Below are positions 1-12,300 of a stretch of DNA of 64,000 bases, in pieces. Under the pieces are notes generated by a model, which ran no database searches, had not been told where the DNA came from, and saw only the letters and a program-made list of their open reading frames with translations. The stretch is from Echinostoma caproni (Eukaryota; Platyhelminthes; Trematoda; Plagiorchiida; Echinostomatidae): contig UZAN01039804.1 of the NCBI GenBank assembly GCA_900618425.1, positions 18,347-82,346 of the forward strand. The letters run 5' to 3'. Position 1 is the stretch's first letter. Every line of letters begins with the position of its first letter. Both the position numbers and the translations under genes were made by a program.

Positions 1-310
1 CCTCAGAGACTTGATGCAATTAAATCTGTTTGGCTTCCATCAACCTGGTATGTTGTTTCACCATCCGACTGGTTTTTAAATTTTACTTTAATTTTCACAG
101 TCTGAAAGCCACCTAACGGATATGTTCTGTACATTACGTAAGCATGACGTGTCCATATTTGAATGATCCGCGTTTAACGTGAGTTCGTTGTTCGCGATAG
201 GCACAGGAAGCACTTATTTGCGCTGAGTTGTGAATTCATTCGTACAAGTAACCTAACAAGTTACCGGAATACCAAACAGTGAAATTTAGCCAAATGCTTT
301 TGAATGATCC

Positions 311-595
311 ATGAGAAATAAACACAAGAGGATCTACAGAAAATTCTCTGAACATTGGAGGACTAATCGGGATAAATGGAGAGTAGCACTGCATCAAAAA
401 GATTTGTCGCAACTCTGTTTACCCGCCATTATCAGCAACAGTGTCCGTTCAGTACCTGAGAAATTACCAGCTGGCTCTTATCTTGTACGCCGTGTAGAAT
501 TTTTTAAGTTAGAGGCGACTATATTAGAACAGATCTGGTTGCAAAGTGATATTGATGAAGGGATTATTAAAAATGATTTCTTCGCTGGATACTGA
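311..595 (+). other. 94-codon ORF, unassigned, possibly part of the CR1-like copy
   Basis: Open frame starting MRNKHKRIYRKFSEHWRTNR. The basic KRIYRKF...W character resembles the linker between the endonuclease and RT of CR1-like elements, and it lies upstream of the decayed RT on the same strand. The rest of the ORF matches nothing I recognise. Confidence 0.25.
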
Positions 596-869
596 GTTGA
601 CCGTCTCACAAAGTATCAGAAGCTTCGGTGAGGTCTGGTGAATTATATCAATAACAATTAGAGGAAGAATGTGAAGCAGGTATTCACTCACTCCCCTAGT
701 TACATTTGTGCCCCGTACATGAATTCAAGCCTAGGCACCTGAGTAATTATTGGTCGATTGTATTGGCCACTGTTTACTTTTGACCGCATTTCGTTTCCTC
801 ATATGAATCAGTTACATCGAAGGGAGAGGTATACAAACGCAAAGATTTTCAGAGGACGAAAATTTCGTC

Positions 870-2300
870 GCTTGTTATCAAAGGCGAGCTTTATCGAGTG
901 AACGTTATCTACAATGGCACACTCCTTCACAACAAAACCTGCAGGGAAATCTGAAACACCATCAAGCAATTAAGTGGTCAATTCTCAGTCGTGTCCCAAA
1001 CATGAGTGAACTCCCAGAAGCTAAATAGAACATTCGATAGAAGAACCATCAGCAAGAAGACAGGGACGTCAATCGAGAGCGCAAACAGCGACCTTACTGG
1101 TACAGAACCGTTCACTATTCAACTAGAGGATGTTCTGAAGGAGATGCTGATTCTCAAACCTAATAAATTAACTGGTTCCAACAGGTTAAAAGCTACCACC
1201 ATCCTTGATTAGTGCGCTCACACACTTTTGCCAGTGCACACAGCTGTGTATAGCCAGTGCTTGGAAAGCGTAATGATACCTGATTGTTAGAAATCTGTCT
1301 CCGGTACCTAAAAGGGAACCGCAAATTTTTGTCCCATTGCATGTACGTTTGTTTTGTTGAAGCTTTTCGGGAAGGTACTCCTTTAATTAATTTCATCGTA
1401 GCTTAATGTGCAGGACCATAACCGATTTCCGTACCACCACTCTCACTCCACACTTCATGCCCTAGCTTCTCTGGTTCACTATAGTCTATCAGCTCTAAAT
1501 GGAAATAAGAAAACTGCCAGGCTAGGTTTTTGGATTACAGAGATGCCTTCAATTCTGTTGACAGATGTAAGTTGGTGAATATTTTGTCTTCCTGCTGAAT
1601 ATCTCACCATAACCACGGTACTCACATACTATTTCATAAACCGATCTCAGTTCACAAGTTGTCTTGGTCGTTCCCCCCTCTCTCCTAATCTATATTATAT
1701 GATGTATGCTATAAGGTGCCATCCTGTCCCCTTTTATCCACTTATATTTCATGCATGCCTACTTTTCCGTATTCCCTACTTATTAGGTATGCAAACAAAT
1801 CGCGAAACCCGATGTATCTGTCACCTCCACCCTTCCATTTGGCCTTTCTAATTTTGCTGAATGGTCCAGTGCACATAACTTTACTCTCAATAAAAAGAAC
1901 ATGCTGTTCACACTTGTCAGTAGGAGCCTTTGTGCAAATCTCTTAGAATCCTCGCCCACGATAAAATTACATGATGTTATCATTGTCTAACCCGTAAGTG
2001 TTAGGTATCTCTGTATGCTAATCAACCGAAATTTATGCAAGTCTATGCAAGTTGTTTCTGTATTTGGAAAGGTCAGAAAATTATCATTTCATACCATGGG
2101 CCTCAAAGATTTAGTCATCCTTTGCTTTCTGATCCGCCGTTTCCTTTTCGTTGCATTTCGCTCATTTTGGCTTTACAAATCTCTTGTAATCTTACCAGGG
2201 ATGCTCAAGAAGGACTTCAAGGTGCTTTCCAAATCTTTGGCAGATTTGTCTAGGAGTAGCGGGATTTCCTGTGAAGTTATCTGTTATTTATTTGTTTCAT
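870..2300 (+). pseudogene. CR1-like non-LTR retrotransposon, decayed reverse transcriptase
   Basis: Reading across frame breaks gives recognisable RT blocks in order. First a linker (NTIKQLSGQFS...LNRTF) near 950-1040. Then PFTIQLEDVLKEMLILKPNK at about 1112-1170, with the finger motif that usually reads KA-SGPD. Then a piece like F-P-Y-H-x-S-x-S-T-L-x-A-L near 1425-1475, and EWSSAHNFTLNKKN near 1860-1905. Finally LPGMLKKDFKVLSKSLADLS near 2192-2250, the C-terminal helix also seen in the copy at 52.4 kb. Several stops and frameshifts show it is dead. Confidence 0.7.
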
Positions 2301-2302
2301 AA

Positions 2303-5300
2303 AAAGTCCGTAAAAATTGTGAGCAACATTTCGCGTCCGTTATACGCAAATCATATAAAATATGCGTCCTCTTCTTACAACCCATCCCACTACAACTGCA
2401 TATGTGCTCGCACAACCACCTGCCGGTTGTCTGTGGTATCTTAGCTTGCCCGATTTCTTGGTAACCCAGAACACATCGCGTCTAAACCAAGCTCACTCTA
2501 ACCGTAAATCTTCTTTCTTCTTAGCTTCCCATAATTTCTTTGCAATTTGGCTTGCTTATTGGTTCTAATCTGACTGTGGCTAATGAATATTCACCTGTCG
2601 GGGTGCATAAAGCAAATGCTTGACATCATTTTTGCTGGATGGATCGTGAAAAAATATCCATTTGAGAAAAGGAACTCTTATTCAGACACTATGAACAACA
2701 ACTCTAATTTACGAATCGATCTCGCGAAGATATATGCATTTTCTATTTGCCCGATGAACCAAATATCTGAATTCGGTGGTATATATATGAAATATAAAAT
2801 CTATGCATTAAATAATGATACATATACAGTTATTGCTGGCACACGTGCGACAACTTGACCTTCGTCAGGTCTCTTCCCTACAACACCTTATGTTATAAGC
2901 CCTTATTCCAGTGTTTGAATATACAGGTAATGACCAAACTCGTGCAACATCCTGATTTTCATCACATTCGTTTCTCTCAATGCTTCGTTTTTCCAGCCTC
3001 AATCACGGGAGTGCACATGATATCGCCCCACATCAGACGCATTATATGTGATATAATATGCACTTATGTTTTTGTTTCAATTAGTCACATGCGATTTAAA
3101 TGTAGGATTTCGCGATTTTGACGATGGTTGCTGGTATATCAGTTGTAAAACAACAAATCCAGAATGTATTCGTTGATTTGCCTATTTACCGTGAACTGGA
3201 TCAAGAGAGATAAGCAATTTAGAATGTGTGCTCAAATTAACAAACACTGTCATGGAGCAGGAATATTGTATTGAAAAGAACGAATTCCCATGCTGCTTTG
3301 CCTAAAATATTTTCCAAATCTGAGCTGTACCTTTCAAACTACTAAATATTTTAACGCAACACTCAAGGTCGCGCAAATCCAAACGGTGTTACGAGAGAAC
3401 TAAGAAAATAAATATTGGAGATGCAATCAGGAATAATTCCACTTTACCCATAGCCATCAATATACAATTATGACGTTGAAGACTGAAATGCATTTCCGAA
3501 ATGTTTGCGGTTTGTCAAATGCCATTCAAACGCACAATTTCTGCATTTTTCTGACGGATTCTTGCATGCAACCAGTCCTCAGGGGAAACAAATCCTAAGA
3601 ATTTATTAATAAATATAACTCATTAGCATGATAGAGGTATTTTACTTTTCTGCTGTCGATACCCTGTATGCCCTACTTCATTTTTGAGCACTTGAACCAG
3701 AGGTTTTACACGGAGTTCACCAAGTGAAAAATCAAATCATATTTTGCAGTTTCCTCCAGCACATGCTCCACCCTGGCCACTGACCGCCACTGTCGAAGCA
3801 ACTATTCCAAATACTTGTGGTGACCTATATAAACACACTCTTGAAAAAATAAGAAGACTGAATTTGAAGATGCCCTATATCAAATATATTTTGTTTAGTT
3901 CTGAGTCGTAACTTTTGAAATATTACTAACTTTATCGCCACACTGAGGGTCACGCCAATTCAAATGTTAATACAGGAGAATTAAAAACATTGCAGTGAGA
4001 GATAAAGTTCAAAATGAATGGTTTTCATCCATAACTATCGATTCACGAGAATAAAAGTGGAAACGGAAATGTACTTTCCAAATTGAGGGTCATGTAGTAT
4101 GAGTTCTATCAATAGTTTTGAGTCGTTGTCTAAGTACATCAAACTAAGTCGGCTACATGTTTCTAATAAACGCCGCAGTCCAGTTTCTAGGACACATTTT
4201 AGGAATTATTCAAACAACATTTGAAAACAATTTGCTTCTCACGGTTTCCAGCTGTTCTCATGGCTGGTATATCAAAGGTGAATTGACAGTAGCAATTAGG
4301 TCCCATAAGAGTATTCAATAAATCCTCAAAAGCTCAGAAATCTGGCTGAGGTATTCTCTACAGCAACAAAATGAAATAAAGATAACCACGCATCAAATTT
4401 GTTTTTTTTTGTCTAAAGTTGTAAAGTTGGCAATCATTCTTGATCGGCCATGGATTTAATGTATTATAGGAAATCAGAGTGATCAAGAAATGATAAAAGA
4501 AGGTTCATTTTTGTTGTGAGATCAAAATTTATCTCACCAACAAAAGGAGACTTCAGTGGTTCGCAACCACAGAATCCATTGGTATTTGAACCGTGGCACA
4601 CAAGGGTTGATCATCCAACTCGTTGCTCCCTGGCCACCTGATTAACTATAAACGCGCTGTGCTAAGGCGCTCATTGATTTAATCACCGGTACACTACGGT
4701 TGAGTAGTCACTTATCCCAACTGAGTACGGCATTGGTACTAATGTATTTACCTTACTCGTAAAAATGAAACAAAATTCTCAAGCCATGTGGAAGAAAGGA
4801 GCACAACGTATAAACCATAAAGAACAACTCCCAGGAAATTAGGCAAGTTCGGGTGTGGGTAAAGATCTACGAGTTATAAACGTTGCTGACTATTCATGAG
4901 TAGTTACTTTGTCTAAATGATGATGGAATTTGTCGCGATGACCGACAAGAAAGAATGCTTAAGAAAACCGCAAGTTAAACACAACTACAGTTTTGTTCAA
5001 CAGCCCTAGAAAACCGTTTTCTCACATGAACTATAGTCAACCTTGTACCCAGGGCACACCTTCCTTTATGGTGGTGAGTAAACTTCAACTACGTATATTC
5101 TGATACAACCGCAGCTACTCAACAACAAGTACCAATCTTCCGCAGCTTCGTGCCCCAACAGAACAGTGCTGCCCGGCGAAAGATGGTGAAACGTCTTCTG
5201 CATTTCGCAAAGTTCGGACACCCCTAGACAAATAAAATGAAGGTTCTACAAACTGGTGCAACATATTCCAGACTCACGATGGATAAGCATAGTCTTTGAA

Positions 5301-5596
5301 TTAATCTTCTATACTTTCTGTTATGTAGCATTTCTTGTTACGTTTGATATTTTTTCTCTGATATCTTTGTCTTGCATAAACCGAAAACGCTTTCTGTGAC
5401 ATTTTAGGCAGTTATGTTTCAACGCAGCTTAACAAATTTGAGCTTCAGGATAAGTCTTATATCTGTACATACTATTCGTCAGAATAACTCTTCTCATAAT
5501 AGTCCTAGTTATGTGAAAAAACGATTATAACAAATTCATTAACGACACTTTGTGGTACAAACAGATAGATAGGTGGATAAATTTTGGTCATATTTT
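2303..5596. other. No gene recognised
   Basis: AT-rich sequence with many stops in all frames. Short ORFs (for example 2583-2858 and 2855-3121) have no recognisable motif. It lies downstream of the candidate 3' end of the lipid transfer protein gene. Confidence 0.5.
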
Positions 5597-5793
5597 CTAA
5601 GCAAAACTGTGGAACATGTATTCACACTGTATATCTGCTATGAAACGATTATACACAAAGCTTTGCTCAACAGGAAAAAACAGATGAAGATTGCTGTAAA
5701 CAGGAAGTTGCATGCAATCACTGCAAGACCGAGTTTTGTGAGATGATCCGTCTAACTTCAAGCTATTTTTGAAACATTTGGACCGGTTGAGAG
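5597..5793 (-). CDS. Candidate terminal exon, Cys-rich tail with stop codon
   Basis: The acceptor is ttatcccctgtagtttatca followed by g, before CTCTCAACC. It starts in phase 1, matching the preceding candidate exon, and ends in a TAG stop at 5597. The peptide includes LNRSKCFKNSLKL, RSCSDCMQL and DIQCEYMFHSFA, with four Cys in 65 residues. No AATAAA was found close downstream on the minus strand. It may be the C-terminus of the lipid transfer protein, but the out-of-phase link from exon 10 leaves this open. Confidence 0.35.
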
Positions 5794-5871
5794 CTGATAA
5801 ACTACAGGGGATAAATTCAAAACTTTGATAACCATTTAAGTAATATGATATAAAAAGAGAAAAAAACGTAC

Positions 5872-5939
5872 CTACTCGTCTCACGTGACTACATACACTG
5901 TGCAAGTTACTGTTGCACGCAAACATTTCGTCAGCAAAC
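5872..5939 (-). CDS. Candidate short exon after the vWD domain (Cys-containing tail)
   Basis: The frame reads FADEMFACNSNLHSVCSHVR and ends phase 1 at a good donor (GAGTAG|GTACGT). The acceptor ...GTGCTAG lies only 52 bp from the exon 10 donor. Cys-x6-Cys soon after a vWD domain resembles the Cys-rich region that follows vWD in several families. However, exon 10 ends in phase 0 and this frame needs phase 2. Either a small exon is missing, a different donor is used (a weak phase-2 GT exists near the GLW codons of exon 10), or there is an indel. Confidence 0.4.
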
Positions 5940-5991
5940 CTAGCACGATTTCAGTGAATGACCGAATCAGATACACTTATTGAACACTTAC

Positions 5992-6360
5992 GCCGAGCAA
6001 ATTTTGAATCTGACCAGAATCGGTTTGATCCTGTGATGCGTAGGACCACAGTCCGGCTATCTTTGTCTGGTTCCATATCACTGCGCCACTGGGGTCGAAT
6101 AATTCATGCAACTGCTCAAAATCATTCGTACCCAGTAGACCTCGGCATTGTCCGTGCCAGGACCCGTCCAGCTGTATGCGAATATGCCCAAGGCGTAAGT
6201 CAAACAACATTGAAATCAGCTCGTCCGGACGATTGTTTCCAATCACACTCAAAGTAATGCGATCCTCGTTTCTAGTCACACGGACTACGGTGTTTGAATC
6301 CAATTTTCTTACATATGGTAAGCAAATCGACGTTCCCGTGGCACCGTCGAACTCTTGAAC
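5992..6360 (-). CDS. LLTP exon 10: second half of the vWD domain
   Basis: 369 bp, 123 codons, phase 0 to 0. Acceptor cgctatttcccgttag; donor CTCGGC|GTAAGTG. The peptide starts VQEFDGATGTSICLPYVRK and includes TVVRVTRNEDRITLSVIGN and the diagnostic CRGLLGTNDFEQLHELFDPS. The latter matches the G-L-[LC]-G-x-x-D/N...-D-F...-P-x-G signature of vWD domains in vitellogenins and apolipophorins. It has two Cys and one sequon (NQT). Joined to exon 9 it gives a continuous domain of about 190 residues. The plus-strand ORFs here (5958-6358) are shadows. Confidence 0.9.
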
Positions 6361-9300
6361 CTAACGGGAAATAGCGAGTGGTAGAACTGTCGTATCGATT
6401 CAAATTCATTGCAGAATTCGGATTATTATCAAGTTATATATAGATATATGTATATGAATATAGTATAAAATATAAATCGTTAAGTAGTAAAGGTCAATAA
6501 AATAGTGACCTGGAGATTCTTCAGCCTCTATCCATATCCCTCCCTTCTGTATTTCTTCACGCCGTCTTGGTTTGGCCTAAGCCGTATTCTGAATGTTGAT
6601 TGTATATTTTTCTAGTAAAAAAGAAAATAACTAACATCATACATATACTCCAAGACAGCAGTTCTGTCCCATATCACAAGTTTTATAATATCTCCACTTT
6701 GAAATGGAACACAGCAACCATTCCGCGTTTAAATACATTAGTTTATAGCAAAAGATCTGAATACAAAATTTCTGATGCCTTGCTCTCTCTAATGGATCGG
6801 GTTGGCCTCTCCTTATTAGAATCTTGACATACCATTTGGACAGACCAGCTAGGAATTTCCCTTCTAGATCAATCTTTGGCTCCTACTCTGTTTGATTTTC
6901 TCTTGAATTGTAATGCAACCTCTAGGTTGGAATGCAAGTGATGCCCTATATAGTGTTGAGATCTGGACTGTGTGCTAGTCACACAGTCAGTTCAACGAAA
7001 CTGATTATCAGATTCTGCTCGAGTGTGAGTCACACAGTATCCTTCTTCTAGAGTACGGTCTCCGTCCAGCAGTTCAACCCCAACAATCGCAGTTGACAGG
7101 GTTCCAGTGCACAAACTTACACTTTTGAATCTTAGATGTCATACAGAATGATGCGAAATTGCATCTCATACTATTAATGAATAGGTATCATTGATCCATC
7201 AACTGGAATACCGCTCTTCTTTCCACGAGTAACAGTATCATGAATCCGTCCTTTCGTTTGCGCTGAACTTTTGTCATCACCTAAGTAAACGCATTTTCAT
7301 GTGTTCTTAAATACAACGGTGTAAGTTACTCTTGAAATGGGAAGCCTAACGTATTAATCTTCACTTATCTGTCTCTGACGGTTTTCGTGGGCTGACCATT
7401 CCCTTTTCGTTCACTTTTTACCGTGATGTCCGAAACTAGAGGCCTTGATCTGGCGTCGATCTCGTTGGTTGTTACGCGTATACTGCGCACCATATTATAC
7501 GACTCTACGATTAGCCTCCTGTCAATCTGAGAAAGTCTCTTGCAAGCGATGGTGGCAGTGATTACCTCGGTTAGACTGATTCAAAGCTACTTGTTGATAG
7601 TCGTTAGATATACAAATATTTATATCTATATATTATGTATTAATCAACGCTAATCTCATTTGCATCTGGAGCTACAAATCAGATTTACGTTGCCTAATTC
7701 ATTTCGAGAGTTCAAGTATAACAATAAGGAAACAAAAGAATAACGAATCCGCACTCCTGATGAACGGCAAGAACCGCAAGACCGATAGTGTGTTGGCGGG
7801 ATATTTTCTAAGTCATTTGCATACTACTCATTGTGTGTGTACAATGAGGTTGAATTAAAACACACATTATGGAATCGTGCGCAATGATCGTAAGAATATT
7901 GAGCGTCCAGATTTATACCTACATAAAAACAATAATTTTATACATAAAAACGCTTTCGGAAGTTAAAAGAAAAGCCGGAAGCGGTAGAAGGTGATCCCAG
8001 TTTGAACGTGTGGTGAATGCATGTTTCTTCGTGCGACGGAATATTTCATTTTGCGTGGTTCATTCTATTTCTCTAAACTGGTCCCAAAATATTCCAGATC
8101 GTTAAGAAATCTCCGTTTCCCGGGCAATATCCACCATTGACGAGAAAGCCACCTAGTGAGCGTCAGTGGGTGAACGTTTTCTGTACAGCTTTTTTATTTT
8201 GTCTTTCAGAGGTGACATGAAACATGTGTAACAGTAATAATGAAATAGGCCTGTTCAGCTGAAATGCCAATTCGGGTTACCAATAACCATTTTTCTTCGA
8301 TGGAGAGCAATGGAATAGCTGGTTAGATTTGCCTTTTTTCTTTGTAACTGGTTAGAAGAATTGATTTCAGGATGTTGACAACGAATGAGGGTTACACAGA
8401 AAAGGAAAAATTGTAGCTCTAGCTTTAAACCATATCAGTTTTGACCAATATGGAACAGATATTTGAGGTTAAGTAGGAAAGTTATGACATATCTGGGTCC
8501 CAAAAAAAGATCTACGAGTCAAAAGTGACAGCAAAATAAGAATTAAGCAAATGCCTATTGGTGACCCCAACCTCTTTTTGAACGTGGCGCACGTGATTTT
8601 ATGCGTTGATGTGCTCTCAATCATGATGGGCAGAGAAACAAACATGCGAGAACTTCCTAGATGTGCGAGTGTACTGTCTNCCAATTATTTTGATCCTCAA
8701 TAGGATAGGAAACAGCAAAATGGGAAAAAGAGAGTTCAATGCCTATTTTGTTGAAATTCTTGTTGAAAATGTTTCCCGTTTATGGAAAGAGCAAGGGAGA
8801 AGAAAGACAAATGTTATCCCGTTAAGAGTTCGCATGAAAGAATTTCTCTGTAAGCGAGGATGCCACATACTGTGGTACTTTTTCAATTCCAGTATGGTCG
8901 ATTTATGAGTAGGAATAAAGAACAAATAGGGTTTATGTGTTTGAACGTTTTTAGTCATGTTCATTCAAAAAATAACACGCTTCCGACTGTAGTTTGAATA
9001 ATTTGTTTTTACTAGAACCACCTATGCGGTCAACCTTTGGCAACAACATTGGAACATTGACTAAACGGCTCCATTGTGCGAGGCTGTTTTGAATGACGTT
9101 TGACGTTAACTTTAAGGTAGAAAATTTTCCTAAATGGCAAACAGTATTTATTTAAGGTTGGTACTGCTGTTTTACAACCATCAGTGGCTCTAGCTGATAA
9201 ACTCAGTCAAGTGAATATTTTGTGTTTGTGTTTGCCACCACGCCGCTGATTGTGTCATCGTAAGTTTTACAGAATCACGATAACTAACTGNCTAACTGCT

Positions 9301-12300
9301 AGAAGCTTCGAATTCAAGCAGATACAACCATGGAGTGCACCAAAGTGTTTTTTAAAGGGGAGGGGGTGGGGTGAAACACAGGATAGACTGTTCACAATGG
9401 GGGCAATTAAACCCAGTGTCACATATCATATAAACCGTTGGCAGGAAAAATTCAGCGATTGTTGTTTGCGTTACTACTCAGTAGCTTCATGATCTCATGC
9501 ATCACATGGATAGTGACATCATCATCATCGTCATCATCGTCTGACGGGGAGATACAGTAAAGTGAACTTCGCTGATCGCTACTAAGGTCACAATGTATAC
9601 TATTATTATTATTATTTACTAATTAACTGATAAAGTACAAGATAGCGAAAGAGACTGGGATGCGTGGGAAGGCAGAAAACAAAGAGAACCCCTATGGTCA
9701 ACACATAGAGTGTGCAATCTAACTGTTCATGCATATCTTTTCATGCATTCTGACCTGATAAGAAACGACAACAAGAACGCCACTGCTATTGTTTAATTGA
9801 TTAGTTATCTCCAACCGGCAAGTTACGGAGTCTTTTGGACCCCAGCTAGGAAAGTGGGGAACATATTGTGCCTATTCTCTCTGCGCATTTCTTCAGGCCT
9901 CGTTTCCACGTCATATATATACCTTCATGTGGTTTCTTCCAACCTGTGCCGCAAATGCCAATGTGGCGAGGTGCGGTAGATGACAGTGGTCATGTGCAAT
10001 ACAGGTGCCTTAACTAGAAACGCAAACTTGCATGAATTCGATGGGACAAACAATTCTCCATGGAATGGTTACCAAATACGATACGGTTTACCTCAGAGTT
10101 GCTTATAAGCTCGCTCCATGCAACCCACGCCAAACGACGTAAATACCGGTAGTTCATACAGATGGTTTAATTGCTCGTCAGCATCCAATAAAGCGATCAT
10201 GGTACCAATTATCATTTCATTTGATTTCATTTAGGTTTGCGCCAAACAAGACACGCAAAAGATACCATTGCACGAACTCACTAACTGGGGGACAGAACAA
10301 AATCAGTGTGAGTCCATGTGAAATGAATTCGTTGGAATTTCGCGCTGTGATGTGATGTATTTTTAATAAGCTAATAACGATAAATTGGATCGTAAAACAC
10401 TTTAGTCTTTATGTGTTTTCGATTTCGCTCCAAACTCTGTGTGATTTTGGTTGTGTTACCTGCTTCAATGTATCTGAGTAAAGTATACCCGTTCGTGCAC
10501 GCGTGTCTAAGGTAAAACAAATATCAACAAAGGTGAGGTCGAGCAGCATTTCATCTTAGTCTTTTGTTAAACGTTTAGCTCGATGAACTAAGATCGTCTT
10601 GTAGGTTACCGAAGTACGGGTCACGTATAATGGAATCTATAGTGCACTGTAAGCGTTCGTGAAGTCTAGTTTACATGGAATGCTATATGTTAAGCAACTC
10701 CACCTTCTGTTACATGCCGAATTTGACATAGAATGAGATGCTGGGATTGGAGCAGCCTATTTGATATCACAGGCAACAACCACAGCACGGGCTCTAAAGT
10801 GTACGGGTGGGGACACAATGCAGTGTAATTTACGGTTAATTCCCAACAAGAGGCAGGCAGTTACATATTACTTTTTTTGATCATTAGACAAAACTTCGGA
10901 CCAAAGATGATCAAACATAAAACGACTAAAAACGATAAAATAATTCGTTTCGGTTAGTCACCTAAATAGATAGATATAATTTGGAGAGACATCAAAGCAG
11001 CTGGAGCAGTGTTCCAAGAATAAGGCCATTTGCAATGTATTTATTGGGTCTTAGACAGAAATGTTCACATAAGATGAGATGCAGACTATAGTGAGATGTT
11101 CTAGGGATAAAGTCAGTGTCCTGCAATAGTCGCATTGTATGGAAATACAAATTTAATTTCAATTGTGTTGAAACCTACTGGGTCCCTTAGTTTTTTACAA
11201 CTAGCAAACGTTTCGTATGCTGTCAGTGATAAAATTTAATATTAGAGACAACCCAAATAAAAAGTAACTGCAGGTAAAAAAAATGTTTTAGAACTTTTTG
11301 GTTGTATGAACATTGATGTACTTAGTTACACTAGGGAAGGCAAGTGCGCGAACGTACTCAGCTGCGAACATACGGACGGCGTTCACCTGCCGGCTAATAA
11401 TCAATGAAAATCTTGGGGATAAACTGACCGTTCACTTCTTATGGATGGTGTTGACATACTAATGGCACACCTTCGGCATCTATGGGGTATCTGATAGGAA
11501 TACTACCGCGGAGTTGGTTGAATGCCATATCCACTTGGTGTTAGCCTCCTCCTCTTTTGTATCCATCATAAACTTAACTTTCACGTATGGTTCCATGAAG
11601 CTGAGACATGAATTAGTGGTCAAACTCCAGCAAATCCATAGGTAAGTGAAATAAACCAGTGTGAGAGTAACCGAGGTTTAATGGCTTTGGTGAGAAGGTG
11701 AACATTCTGAATGAACGGACGAGACCCAACGGCTATGAAGAAGGCCCATCCGACTTAGATGGATGCAGGGACACCTAGGTTAAAACATCTACTAAATGAT
11801 GAATTGGCTCTTCCGAAGCCACTGGCAATCAATTATCAACACTGCTGCCTTACAGCCTGCACTTGGCCGTGCGCAGTCCAGAGGCGTGCCATCAAAAAAC
11901 ACCTAGTAAGACCATGGCTCATCTGACAGAAACCGACCTCCAAGTAGACTCGTCTAAGGTGATCCACAATGGACCAAATAATTAATAAAACTCCAGAAGA
12001 CGAGGCTGTCTCTAAATAAACAAAACAGTCGCAATAAGATACATGAACTGAACTCATTGATTACAGAAACTGGAAGTGCCGTTGCCGTGAACAATGGTGA
12101 TTAACGTATCAGGAACCAGCATCGTTCATGTCACGACGAAAACATGAGATCAAGGGAATATTCCAATTTAGCAAAACTGGCATTGTGAATATACATATTT
12201 CCAATTCTATGTATTTCTCATAGTTACCATTCAAATTTGTCTCATCTACCTTTATTTGTTGAACCAATCCCGTTCACACATATCACTTGTACAGTTGTAT

